From: Agrococcus sp. SGAir0287
GTDB taxonomy: Bacteria > Actinomycetota > Actinomycetes > Actinomycetales > Microbacteriaceae
NCBI RefSeq assembly: GCF_005484985.1
Contig: NZ_CP027942.1
Span: 930,001 to 994,000, forward strand
DNA: 64,000 bases
Direction of reading: 5' to 3'
Position 1 is the stretch's first letter. Every line of letters begins with the position of its first letter. This document shows positions 56,833-64,000 of the stretch, in pieces. The translations under genes were made by a program, and so were the position numbers. Under the pieces are notes generated by a model. It saw nothing but the letters and a program-made list of their open reading frames with translations. It was not told the DNA's origin and did no database searches.

Positions 56833-58398
56833 ATGGCGACGACCGACGAGCCCACGAGCGCGACGCCGCCCGCGACGACCGACGAGCGCGGCGGCAAGGG
56901 CCTGAAGGCGAACGCCATCGGCTTCTGGGACGGTCTCGCGATCGGCCTCGACTCCACGGCGCCGGCCTACTCGCTCGCCGCCGTCCTCGGGTCGATCGTC
57001 GTGATCGTCGGCGTGAAGGCGCCCGCGGTGCTGCTCGTGTCGTTCATCCCCATGTTCCTCATCGCCGGCGCGTTCTCGTACATGAACCGAGCCGACCAGG
57101 ACTGCGGCACGACGTTCTCCTGGGTCACCCGCGCGATGGGGCCGTGGGTCGGATGGATGGGCGGCTGGGCCATCTTCACGACGGGCGTGCTCGTCATCGG
57201 CGCGCAGGCCGACGTCTCGGCCTACTACCTGCTCGACATCGTCGGGCTGCACGACCTGCGCGACACGCGCTGGGTCGTCGTCGCGCTCGCGGTGATCATC
57301 ATCGTGATCATGACGCTCATCTGCGTCATCGGCACCGAGCTGTCGGCCATGGTGCAGCGCGTCATGGTGCTCGCGCAGGTCGGCGCCGTGCTGCTCTTCG
57401 CGGGCCTCGGCATCGCCGCGATGGCGACCGGGAACGTCGCCGCCGACGCGCCCGCCTTCTCGCTCGACTGGCTGAACCCCGTCGGCGTCGAGCCGAGCGC
57501 GCTCATCGCCGGGATGCTGCTGGGCGTCTTCATCTACTGGGGCTGGGAGTCGGCGGTCAACCTCTCCGAGGAGTCCAAGGACTCGGCGACCGCGCCCGGC
57601 CTCGCGGGCATCGTGTCGACCGTGCTGCTGCTCGTGACCTACCTCACGACCGCGATCGCGATCATCGGCGTCGCGGGGCTGTCGACCGTCGAGGCGTACG
57701 ACGACGACGCCGGCCTCTTCGGGGCCGTGGCGAGCCAGGTCATGGGGCCCTTCGGTTGGGTCCTCGTGCTCTCGATCATCATCTCGGGGCTCGCGTCGAC
57801 GCAGACGACGATCCTGCCCGCATCCCGCACGTCCCTCTCGATGGCGGTCGCAGGCGCCTTCCCCAAGGCGTTCGGGCGCGTGCACGAGCGCTTCGAGACG
57901 CCGGCGTTCGGCACCTGGGTCATCGGCATCGTCGCGATCGTCTGGTACGTCGCCGCATCGATCGTGAGCGAGAACTTCCTCTTCGACTCGCTCACGGCGC
58001 TGTCGATCGTCGTCGCCTTCTACTACGCGCTGACGGGCATCGCCTGCGTCATCTACTGGCGGCACGCGCTGCTGCGCAGCGTGCGCGGATTCCTGCTCGT
58101 CGGCGTCGGGCCGGCGATCGGCTCGGTCGTGCTGCTCGTCCTGCTCGTCGCCGCAGCGATCGAGCAGGCCGATCCCGAGGCGTCGTACTCGGGCACGCCG
58201 ATCCTCGGCGTCGGCGCACCGCTCGCGATCGCGATCGGGCTCTTCCTCGTCGGCATCGGGCTCATGGTCGCGTGGTACCTCACCGAGGGACGCGCGTTCT
58301 TCGCCAGGCGCGGCGGGGAGGCCGTGTCGCAGGAGGTCGCGACCGCGGCGCTCGGGCCCATCGAGCTCGCGCGCTCGGGCGCACGCGACGGCGCATAG
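56833..58398 (+). CDS. APC-family amino acid/polyamine permease
   Basis: A 521-residue transporter with about 12-14 hydrophobic helices. The N-terminal helix 1 pattern GLAIGLDSTAPAYSLAAVLG, then DQDCGTTFSWVTRAMGPWVGWMGGW, and IYWGWESAVNLSEESKDSA (the APC helix 6 region) place it in the amino acid-polyamine-organocation family. The substrate is unknown. It follows a strong ribosome-binding site, AAGGAGG (56822-56828), 4 nt before the ATG. Confidence 0.9.
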   Translation: MATTDEPTSATPPATTDERGGKGLKANAIGFWDGLAIGLDSTAPAYSLAAVLGSIVVIVGVKAPAVLLVSFIPMFLIAGAFSYMNRADQDCGTTFSWVTRAMGPWVGWMGGWAIFTTGVLVIGAQADVSAYYLLDIVGLHDLRDTRWVVVALAVIIIVIMTLICVIGTELSAMVQRVMVLAQVGAVLLFAGLGIAAMATGNVAADAPAFSLDWLNPVGVEPSALIAGMLLGVFIYWGWESAVNLSEESKDSATAPGLAGIVSTVLLLVTYLTTAIAIIGVAGLSTVEAYDDDAGLFGAVASQVMGPFGWVLVLSIIISGLASTQTTILPASRTSLSMAVAGAFPKAFGRVHERFETPAFGTWVIGIVAIVWYVAASIVSENFLFDSLTALSIVVAFYYALTGIACVIYWRHALLRSVRGFLLVGVGPAIGSVVLLVLLVAAAIEQADPEASYSGTPILGVGAPLAIAIGLFLVGIGLMVAWYLTEGRAFFARRGGEAVSQEVATAALGPIELARSGARDGA

Positions 58399-58431
58399 CA
58401 GGCGCAGAGGATGCGGGAGCAGGCTGACGCC

Positions 58432-58911
58432 ATGACGACGATCGCCGACTTCACCATGACCAGGAACGACGGATCCGAGCAGCCGCTCGCCGAGTACGCG
58501 GGCAAGGTCGTGCTCGTGGTGAACACGGCCTCGTCGTGCGGCTTCACGCCGCAGTACGAGGGCCTCGAGGAGCTGCACCGGCAGTACGGCGACCAGGGCC
58601 TCGTCGTGCTCGGCTTCCCCTCCGACCAGTTCAAGCAGGAGACGGGCGACGACGCGGCCATCGCGGAGTTCTGCCAGGTCAACTACGGCGTGACGTTCCC
58701 GCTGTCGACGAAGGTCGCGGTGAACGGCAAGGATGCGCACCCGCTCTTCCAGTGGCTGCGCAAGGAGAAGGGCGGCATCCTCGGCGACGCCATCAAGTGG
58801 AACTTCACCAAGTTCCTCGTCGGCCGCGACGGCGCCGTGGTCGAGCGGTACGCGCCGAGGGTCGAGCCGAAGGACATCGCGCCCGACGTCGAGCGCGCGC
58901 TCGCGGCCTGA
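58432..58911 (+). CDS. Glutathione peroxidase-family thiol peroxidase
   Basis: A 159-residue Cys-type GPx. Peroxidatic Cys36 is in NTASSCGFTPQYE, the Gln is in GFPSDQFKQE, and the Trp/Asn in IKWNFTKFLV. A likely resolving Cys81 is in AEFCQVNYGVTFP. In the second motif FPCNQF, Ser-Asp replace Cys-Asn. As actinobacteria lack glutathione, such enzymes probably use thioredoxin. The ATG at 58432 gives the usual start; an ATG 21 nt upstream is in frame. Confidence 0.9.
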   Translation: MTTIADFTMTRNDGSEQPLAEYAGKVVLVVNTASSCGFTPQYEGLEELHRQYGDQGLVVLGFPSDQFKQETGDDAAIAEFCQVNYGVTFPLSTKVAVNGKDAHPLFQWLRKEKGGILGDAIKWNFTKFLVGRDGAVVERYAPRVEPKDIAPDVERALAA

Positions 58912-58989
58912 CGGCAGGCGCGTCGTCGCCGGACGCGGCGGCGCGCCCGGGCTCCGGCACGGGAATGCCACGTTCGCCGAGCGCGTGCC

Positions 58990-59006
58990 CCGAGGTGCAT
59001 CCTCGG
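58990..59006. terminator. Short hairpin after the peroxidase gene
   Basis: CCGAGG-TGCAT-CCTCGG lies 79 nt after the peroxidase stop and upstream of the Mrp promoter region. It is short (6 bp), so a terminator role is only possible. Confidence 0.35.
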
Positions 59007-59031
59007 CGCGCGCCTCCCATGCCGCTGACGG

Positions 59032-59037
59032 TATGCT
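59032..59037 (+). promoter_or_regulatory. -10 box for the mrp operon
   Basis: TATGCT lies 51 nt before the mrpA GTG. GAGAGAGG before the GTG is an acceptable ribosome-binding site. A -35 is not evident. Confidence 0.35.
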
Positions 59038-59088
59038 GGGAGGACACTCCGACCCCATCCGCGTCTTCGGGATGCGAGAGAGGCCGCC

Positions 59089-61965
59089 GTGATCGCACTC
59101 GTCGCCGCATACGCCATCGTGGCGCTGGTCGCGAGCGCGCTCAGCGCCCGCCTCGGTCGACGCGTCTTCCTCGTGCCCGCCGTGCTCAGCGCGGCCGGCG
59201 CGGTCTGGTTCGCCCTGCAGGCGCCTGCGGTCGCCGCCGGCGAGGTGCTGCAGGAGCGCATCGAGTGGATGCCGACGCTCGACGTCGCCATCGACCTCCG
59301 GCTCACGCCGCCGGCTTGGCTCCTCGCGATGGTCGTGACGGGCGTCGGCGCCCTGATCTTCGCCTACTGCGCGTGGTACTTCCGATCGGCGTCGCTGGCG
59401 CCGCGCACGGTCGGGCTGCTCACGGGCTTCGCGGGCAGCATGCTCGGCCTCGTGCTCTCCGACGACCTCGTGCTGCTCGTCGTGTTCTGGGAGCTCACGA
59501 CGGTGTTCAGCTACCTCCTCGTCGGCCTGAACCACCACGTCCGCAAGAACCGCATCGCGGCCCACTCGGCGCTCGTCGTCACGACGATCGGCGGCCTGTC
59601 CCTGCTCGTCGGCGTGCTCATGGTCGGGCACGAGGCCGGCTCCCTCTCGCTGGCCGCCGTGCTCGCGGAGGCGCCGCAGACCGCCGTCGCGTCCGTCGGC
59701 GTCGCGCTCGCCGTCGTCGGCGCGCTCGCGAAGTCGGCGATCGTGCCCTTCCAGTTCTGGCTGCCGGGCGCCATGGCCGCGCCGACGCCGGTCTCCGCGT
59801 TCCTCCACGCGGCGGCGATGGTCAAGGCGGGCGTCTTCCTCGTCGCCGTCCTCACGCCGGCCTTCGCGGACCTGCCGTGGTGGCGGCCGACGCTCATCGT
59901 GCTCGGTGCCGTCACCATGCTGCTCGGCGCCGCCCGCGCCCTCAAGCAGCTGGACGCGAAGGTGCTGCTCGCGCACGGCACGGTGAGCCAGCTCGGCCTG
60001 CTCATCACGATCATCGGCATCGGCACGGCGCAGGCGATGCTCGCGGGCCTCGCCATGCTGGCAGCGCACGCGATGTTCAAGGCCGCGCTGTTCATGGTGG
60101 TCGGGGCCGTCGATCGCGCGTACGGCACGCGCGACCTGCGGCGGCTCGGAGGGGTGGGCCGAGACCATCCCGTCCTCGCGGTCGCGGCGTTCGTCGCCGC
60201 GGCCGCCATGGCAGGGGTGCCGCCCGCCCTCGCGTTCGTCGCGAAGGAGTCGGGCCTCGCCGCCGCCGAGCACGCGTCGCACATGGAGGGCCTCGACCCG
60301 TGGGTCGGGTACGTCGCCCTCGTCGCGCTCGCGATCGGCGCGGCCATGACCGTCGCGTACACGCTGCGCCTCACGGTCGCCGTCTTCCTCGGTCCTCGTC
60401 GCGACGACGCGACGACCTCCGACCGCCTCGTCTGGCCCATGGTCGCGATGCCCGTCGTGCTCGCGGCCGTCGGGCTCGGGCTCGGCTTCGCGGGCGAGCC
60501 GCTCACGCAGGTGCTCGAGCCCGCGATCGCGCCGGCGCTCGGCGCCGACGACATCGAGCGTCTCGCGCTCTGGCACGGCGTGAGCGTGCCGCTGCTGCTC
60601 ACGATCGCGGCGCTGCTCGTGGGTGCCCTCGTCTGGCTGACCCTCGGGCGCCGGATGGGCGAGCAGACCGCCGTCGACCCGTTCGAGCGCGGCTTCCGCG
60701 GGCTCATCCGCGGCATCGACCGCCTCGCGGTCGAGGTGACCGGCCGCACCCAGACGGGCTCGCTGCCGCTGCACGTCGCGACGATCCTCGCGACGGTCGT
60801 CGCCCTGCCGGGCGTCGTCGTGCTCGCGAGCGGCGCGTTCCTGCAGCCCGTCCGCCTCGCCGACGGACCCGGCCAGCTGCTCGTCGTCGTCGCCGTGGTC
60901 ATCGCCGGCGTGTTCGCGGCGAACACGCGCGGTCGCCTGAAGACCTTCATGCTGCTCTCCGTCGTCGGCTACGGCGTCGCCGTCCTCTTCCTCCTGCACG
61001 GCGCACCCGATCTCGCGCTCACGCAGGTGCTCTGCGAGACGGTGCTGCTCGTGCTGCTCGTGCTCGTGCTGCGACGCCAGCCGAAGTACTTCACCGACCG
61101 CCCGCTGCGCTCGAGCAGGTGGCTGCGCGCGGCCCTCGCGATCGGCGTCGGCGCCGTCGCCTCGCTCATCGCGGTCGCCGCGGCGGGCGCGCGCATCGAC
61201 GTGCCCATCTCCGAGGGCTTCTACGAGCGGGCGTACGACTTCGGCTACGGCTCGAACATCGTGAACGTGACCCTCGTCGACATCCGCTCGTGGGACACGC
61301 TCGGCGAGATCGCGGTGCTGCTCGTCGCCGCGACCGGCGTCGCGAGCCTCATCTTCATCCGCACCCGGGCCGCGGACCCGCGCGGCACGCTCCGCGGCGA
61401 CCGCGGGCGCCCGGACGCGACGGGCGGCCGCGCGAGCACGTTCCTGCGCGGCGGTCGCGGCGTCGAGGCGCAGGATGCCGCACCCGTGCTCGAGATGATG
61501 ACGCGCCTCATGTTCCCCGTCATGGTCGTCGTGTCGATCTACCTGCTGCTCGTCGGCCACAACCTGCCCGGCGGCGGCTTCGCGGGCGGACTCGTGGGCG
61601 GACTCGCGATCGCCCTGCGCTACCTCGCCGCGGGCCGCGACGAGCTCGCGAACGCCGCGCCCTTCGACGCCGGACGCCTCCTCGGCGTGGGCATCGCGGT
61701 GGCGGCGGTCAGCATGCTGTGGCCGGTGCTGATCGGCGGGCGCATCGGCGAGTCGTACCGCATCGACCTCGACCTGCCCGTGCTCGGCGAGTCCTATCTC
61801 GTGACGACCGTCGTCTTCGACGTCGGCGTGTACTTCATCGTCGTCGGCGCCATGCTCGACTTCGTGCGCAGCCTCGGCGCCGGCATCGACGTGCAGGTGC
61901 GGCAGGGCATGGCGCCCGTGCCGATCGCGCAGTCCGACCGCGTGCGGACGTGGGAGTCGTCGTGA
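59089..61965 (+). CDS. mrpA: Mrp Na+/H+ antiporter subunit A fused with subunit B
   Basis: A 958-residue membrane protein, the large subunit of the multi-gene Mrp (Mnh) cation/proton antiporter. The N-terminal about 500 residues are the complex-I NuoL-like proton channel (DDLVLLVVFWELTTVFSYLLVG; GALAKSAIVPFQFWLPGAMAAPTPVSAFLHAAAMVKAG, here cited by its parts AKSAIVPFQFWLPGAM and LHAAAMVKAG). The MrpA C-terminal part and a final MnhB domain (about residues 800-940, PVMVVVSIYLLLVGHNLPGGGFAGGLVGGLA) follow in frame, so subunits A and B are fused. Its stop overlaps mrpC as GTGA. Confidence 0.94.
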   Translation: MIALVAAYAIVALVASALSARLGRRVFLVPAVLSAAGAVWFALQAPAVAAGEVLQERIEWMPTLDVAIDLRLTPPAWLLAMVVTGVGALIFAYCAWYFRSASLAPRTVGLLTGFAGSMLGLVLSDDLVLLVVFWELTTVFSYLLVGLNHHVRKNRIAAHSALVVTTIGGLSLLVGVLMVGHEAGSLSLAAVLAEAPQTAVASVGVALAVVGALAKSAIVPFQFWLPGAMAAPTPVSAFLHAAAMVKAGVFLVAVLTPAFADLPWWRPTLIVLGAVTMLLGAARALKQLDAKVLLAHGTVSQLGLLITIIGIGTAQAMLAGLAMLAAHAMFKAALFMVVGAVDRAYGTRDLRRLGGVGRDHPVLAVAAFVAAAAMAGVPPALAFVAKESGLAAAEHASHMEGLDPWVGYVALVALAIGAAMTVAYTLRLTVAVFLGPRRDDATTSDRLVWPMVAMPVVLAAVGLGLGFAGEPLTQVLEPAIAPALGADDIERLALWHGVSVPLLLTIAALLVGALVWLTLGRRMGEQTAVDPFERGFRGLIRGIDRLAVEVTGRTQTGSLPLHVATILATVVALPGVVVLASGAFLQPVRLADGPGQLLVVVAVVIAGVFAANTRGRLKTFMLLSVVGYGVAVLFLLHGAPDLALTQVLCETVLLVLLVLVLRRQPKYFTDRPLRSSRWLRAALAIGVGAVASLIAVAAAGARIDVPISEGFYERAYDFGYGSNIVNVTLVDIRSWDTLGEIAVLLVAATGVASLIFIRTRAADPRGTLRGDRGRPDATGGRASTFLRGGRGVEAQDAAPVLEMMTRLMFPVMVVVSIYLLLVGHNLPGGGFAGGLVGGLAIALRYLAAGRDELANAAPFDAGRLLGVGIAVAAVSMLWPVLIGGRIGESYRIDLDLPVLGESYLVTTVVFDVGVYFIVVGAMLDFVRSLGAGIDVQVRQGMAPVPIAQSDRVRTWESS

Positions 61966-62507
61966 TCCCCAGCCTCGCCCTCGTCGTCGCCGGCGGCGCG
62001 CTCATCGCGTGCGGCGTCTACCTCATCCTCGAGCGCTCGATCCTGCGCATCATGGCGGGCGTCATCCTCGCCGGCAACGGCGTCAACCTGCTCTTCATCG
62101 TCGCGAGCGGCCCCGCGGGTCGTGCGCCGATCATCGGCGAGGGGCAGGACGCGATCGCCGACCCGCTGCCGCAGGCGTTCGTGCTCACGGCGATCGTCAT
62201 CTCGCTCGCGGCGAGCGCCTTCCTGCTCGCGCTCTCGTACCGGTCGTTCCAGCTCGACGGCCACGACGAGGTCGCCGACGACGTCGAGGACGCGCTGGTG
62301 CGTCGCCGTGCCGAGGCCGACCTCACCTCGGCGTCGTTCGCCGAGCGGCCCGGGGTCGACGACGACACCGAGTCGGGCGGCGTGCAGGCGCCCGACGCGG
62401 TGCCCGAGGACGCCGTGCCCGACGACGCGACCGAGGAGCACATGCCCGAGCCGGGTGCCGACCACACCGACAGCGAGCACGCGATCGAGCCGGAGGGGAG
62501 GGGCTGA
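61962..62507 (+). CDS. mrpC: Mrp antiporter subunit C with acidic C-terminal extension
   Basis: A 181-residue NuoK-like subunit. Three hydrophobic helices occupy about residues 4-108 (CGVYLILERSILRIMAGVILAGNGVNLLF then DPLPQAFVLTAIVISLAASAFLLAL), the typical MrpC core of about 110 residues. An extra acidic, disordered tail of about 65 residues follows (rich in Asp, Glu and Pro), ending EHAIEPEGRG. The GTG start overlaps mrpA, and the stop overlaps mrpD by 1 nt. Confidence 0.92.
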   Translation: MIPSLALVVAGGALIACGVYLILERSILRIMAGVILAGNGVNLLFIVASGPAGRAPIIGEGQDAIADPLPQAFVLTAIVISLAASAFLLALSYRSFQLDGHDEVADDVEDALVRRRAEADLTSASFAERPGVDDDTESGGVQAPDAVPEDAVPDDATEEHMPEPGADHTDSEHAIEPEGRG

Positions 62508-64000
62508 TGGATGCCGTGAACCTCATCCCGCTGCCGGTGCTGCTGCCGCTCGTCGGCGCTGGCGTCGCCATGTGCTTCCCGCGCAGCCCGCGCGTGCAGC
62601 GCATCGTCTCGGCGATCTCGCTGTCGCTCGTGCTCGTCGTCGCCGTCCTGCTCGTGGCGCTGTCCACCGCCGGGCCGCAGGCGCTCTGGGTCGGCGCGTG
62701 GCCCGAGGGGCTCGGCATCGTGCTCGTCGCCGATCGGCTCTCGTCGCTCATGGTGCTCGTGTCGAGCATCGTCACGATCACGGTGCTCGTCTTCGCCACG
62801 CGCCAGGACCAGGATGCCGGCACGCGCGAGGCGCCGGTGTCGATCTTCCATCCGACCTACCTCGTGCTCTCGGCGGGCGTCGCGAACGCGTTCCTCGCCG
62901 GCGACCTCTTCAACCTGTTCGTCGGCTTCGAGATGCTGCTGTTCGCGTCGTACGTGCTGCTCACGCTCGGCGCGCCGCGCGAGCGCGTCCGCGCCGGCAG
63001 CACGTACATCGTCGTGAGCATCGTCTCCTCGACGCTCTTCCTGGTCGCGATCGCCGTCGTCTACGGCGCGGTCGGCACCGTGAACTTCGCGCAGATGGCC
63101 GAGCGGCTGCCGCAGCTCGGCGAGGGCATCCAGCTCACGATCCAGCTGCTGCTGCTCACGGTCTTCGCGATCAAGGCGGCGATCTTCCCGCTGTCGGCCT
63201 GGCTGCCGGACTCGTACCCGACCGCGCCGGCCTCGGTCACCGCCGTCTTCGCCGGCCTGCTGACGAAGGTCGGCGTCTACGCCATCATCCGGCTGCAGAC
63301 GCTGCTGTTCCCGCAGAGCCCGCTCACCGACCTGCTGCTGTGGGTCGCGCTCGCGACCATGGTCGTCGGCATCCTCGGCGCGCTCGCGCAGAACGAGATC
63401 AAGCGACTGCTGTCGTTCACGCTCGTGAGCCACATCGGCTACATGGTGCTCGGCATCGGCCTCGCGACCGAGGCGGGGCTCGCGGGCTCGATCTTCTACG
63501 TGGCGCACCACATCCTGATCCAGACGGCGCTGTTCCTCGTCGTCGGGCTCATCGAGCGCGCGGGCGGCTCGACGTCGATGTCCCGGATCGGCGGCCTCGC
63601 CTCCATCCCGGTGCTCGCGGTGCTGTTCTTCGTCCCTGCCATCAACCTCGCGGGACTGCCGCCCTTCTCGGGCTTCCTCGGCAAGGTCGCGCTCTTCCAG
63701 GCGGGCATCGCCGAGGGCACGCCGCTCGCGTACGCGCTCGTGTTCGGCGGCATCGCCACGAGCCTGCTCACGCTGCTCGCGATCATCCGCGTGTGGCATC
63801 GTGCGTTCTGGGAGCCCGCGCAGGAGGAGCACGCCGAGCACCGCAGGCTCCCGGCGTCGTGGCTCGTGACGGCCGGCGCGCTCGTGGCCGTGACGTGCGC
63901 GATCTCGATCGTCGCCGGCCCGCTCTCGACGTTCTCGACCGACGCCGCGCACGATCTGCGCGCCCAGACGTACGTGACCGCGGTCGAGGAGGCGGTGCCG
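62507..64000 (+). CDS. mrpD: Mrp antiporter subunit D (3'-truncated by window edge)
   Basis: At least 498 residues; the frame is open to the last base, so a little of the C-terminus is missing (usual length about 490-550). A NuoN/NuoL-like 14-helix proton channel: AGDLFNLFVGFEMLLFASYVLLTLGA, AIKAAIFPLSAWLPDSYPTAPASVTAVFAGLLTKVGVYAIIR (cited by its parts KAAIFPLSAWLPDSYPTAP and GLLTKVGVYA), and NLAGLPPFSGFLGK. Conserved Glu in GFEMLL and Lys in FAIKAA are those of the proton path. Subunits E, F and G should follow beyond the window. Confidence 0.94.
   Translation, partial: MDAVNLIPLPVLLPLVGAGVAMCFPRSPRVQRIVSAISLSLVLVVAVLLVALSTAGPQALWVGAWPEGLGIVLVADRLSSLMVLVSSIVTITVLVFATRQDQDAGTREAPVSIFHPTYLVLSAGVANAFLAGDLFNLFVGFEMLLFASYVLLTLGAPRERVRAGSTYIVVSIVSSTLFLVAIAVVYGAVGTVNFAQMAERLPQLGEGIQLTIQLLLLTVFAIKAAIFPLSAWLPDSYPTAPASVTAVFAGLLTKVGVYAIIRLQTLLFPQSPLTDLLLWVALATMVVGILGALAQNEIKRLLSFTLVSHIGYMVLGIGLATEAGLAGSIFYVAHHILIQTALFLVVGLIERAGGSTSMSRIGGLASIPVLAVLFFVPAINLAGLPPFSGFLGKVALFQAGIAEGTPLAYALVFGGIATSLLTLLAIIRVWHRAFWEPAQEEHAEHRRLPASWLVTAGALVAVTCAISIVAGPLSTFSTDAAHDLRAQTYVTAVEEAVP

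Noticed and set aside
56578..61560. A 1660-codon minus-strand frame opposite the APC permease and mrpA
   Set aside because: The translation is His/Asp/Arg-rich low-complexity and has no domain; it is the antisense shadow of real genes with GC-rich third positions.
58536..62507. A 1323-codon plus-strand frame
   Set aside because: Only its last 181 codons form MrpC; the earlier part is an out-of-frame reading of the peroxidase and mrpA.

Overview
The window is a gene-dense, very GC-rich actinobacterial chromosome segment. Codon use is strongly third-position G/C, GTG starts are common, neighbouring genes often overlap by 4 nt, and many starts lie 6-8 nt after a TANNNT -10 box with no Shine-Dalgarno, as in leaderless actinobacterial genes. 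The order leuC-leuD-murA-plsC-gpsA-ddl, the MurT/GatD pair and the fused Mrp antiporter fit Microbacteriaceae (Agrococcus-like). That placement is inferred from gene content and style; no marker gene was searched. I see no prophage, insertion sequence or CRISPR array. All intergenic gaps are under about 260 bases.

Layout. 1-4230: the end of a phosphotransferase gene, a divergent SDR/LysR pair, a LURP-one-like protein and a 2-hydroxyacid dehydrogenase. 4242-12322: a homoprotocatechuate (3,4-dihydroxyphenylacetate) meta-cleavage cluster with HpaI, HpaH, HpaD, HpaE, a GntR/FCD regulator and an FAH-RraA fusion on the minus strand, plus a divergent MHS-type transporter. Palindromic operators sit in the promoter region between the two arms. 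Together the enzymes would turn homoprotocatechuate into pyruvate and succinic semialdehyde; a separate CHM isomerase (HpaF) is not seen. 12389-16096: RimK, a RimB-like aspartic protease, an AstE/AspA-like deacylase and an FUSC-type membrane protein. 16224-18196: MurT/GatD, which amidates lipid II. 18237-23415: small regulators (IclR, TetR), a TauE exporter, a RibD-like reductase, a metallo-hydrolase and a lipid kinase.

23514-24425: tRNA-Glu(CTC), a strong terminator and a lower-GC HNH nuclease. 24501-26859: a zinc-ribbon protein, a MetE-like methyltransferase and a PH-like membrane protein. 26985-33964: a seven-gene overlapping operon, leuC-leuD-murA-plsC-gpsA-ddl plus a CPBP-like membrane protein. 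34051-40400: VOC-type proteins, acylphosphatase, a DUF2071 protein, a PPOX flavoprotein, a kinase/nucleotidyltransferase pair, a DsbA-like protein and YchF.

40477-43949: small genes, including a 36-residue peptide with its own ribosome-binding site and terminator, three small acidic proteins, ArfB, a TraR/DksA zinc finger and two related helical proteins. 44024-46691: a QorB/HxlR redox pair and an SRPBCC protein fused to a degenerate glycosyltransferase-like membrane domain. 46904-51380: an SNF2 helicase, then an accessory Clp locus: one ClpP with its catalytic Ser, one ClpP-like subunit whose Ser is replaced by Gly, and a convergent XRE regulator ending in Ala-Leu-Ala-Ala. 51399-58911: a Leu/Val dehydrogenase, PgsA, an MFS drug pump, a LOG-family protein, an APC permease and a glutathione peroxidase. 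59089-64000: the start of a Mrp Na+/H+ antiporter operon (MrpA-B fusion, MrpC, partial MrpD).

The items most worth a second look are the ClpP/dead-ClpP/XRE module, the FAH-RraA fusion in the aromatic cluster, the SRPBCC-glycosyltransferase fusion, MurT without its zinc ribbon, and a family of long imperfect palindromes between convergent genes.
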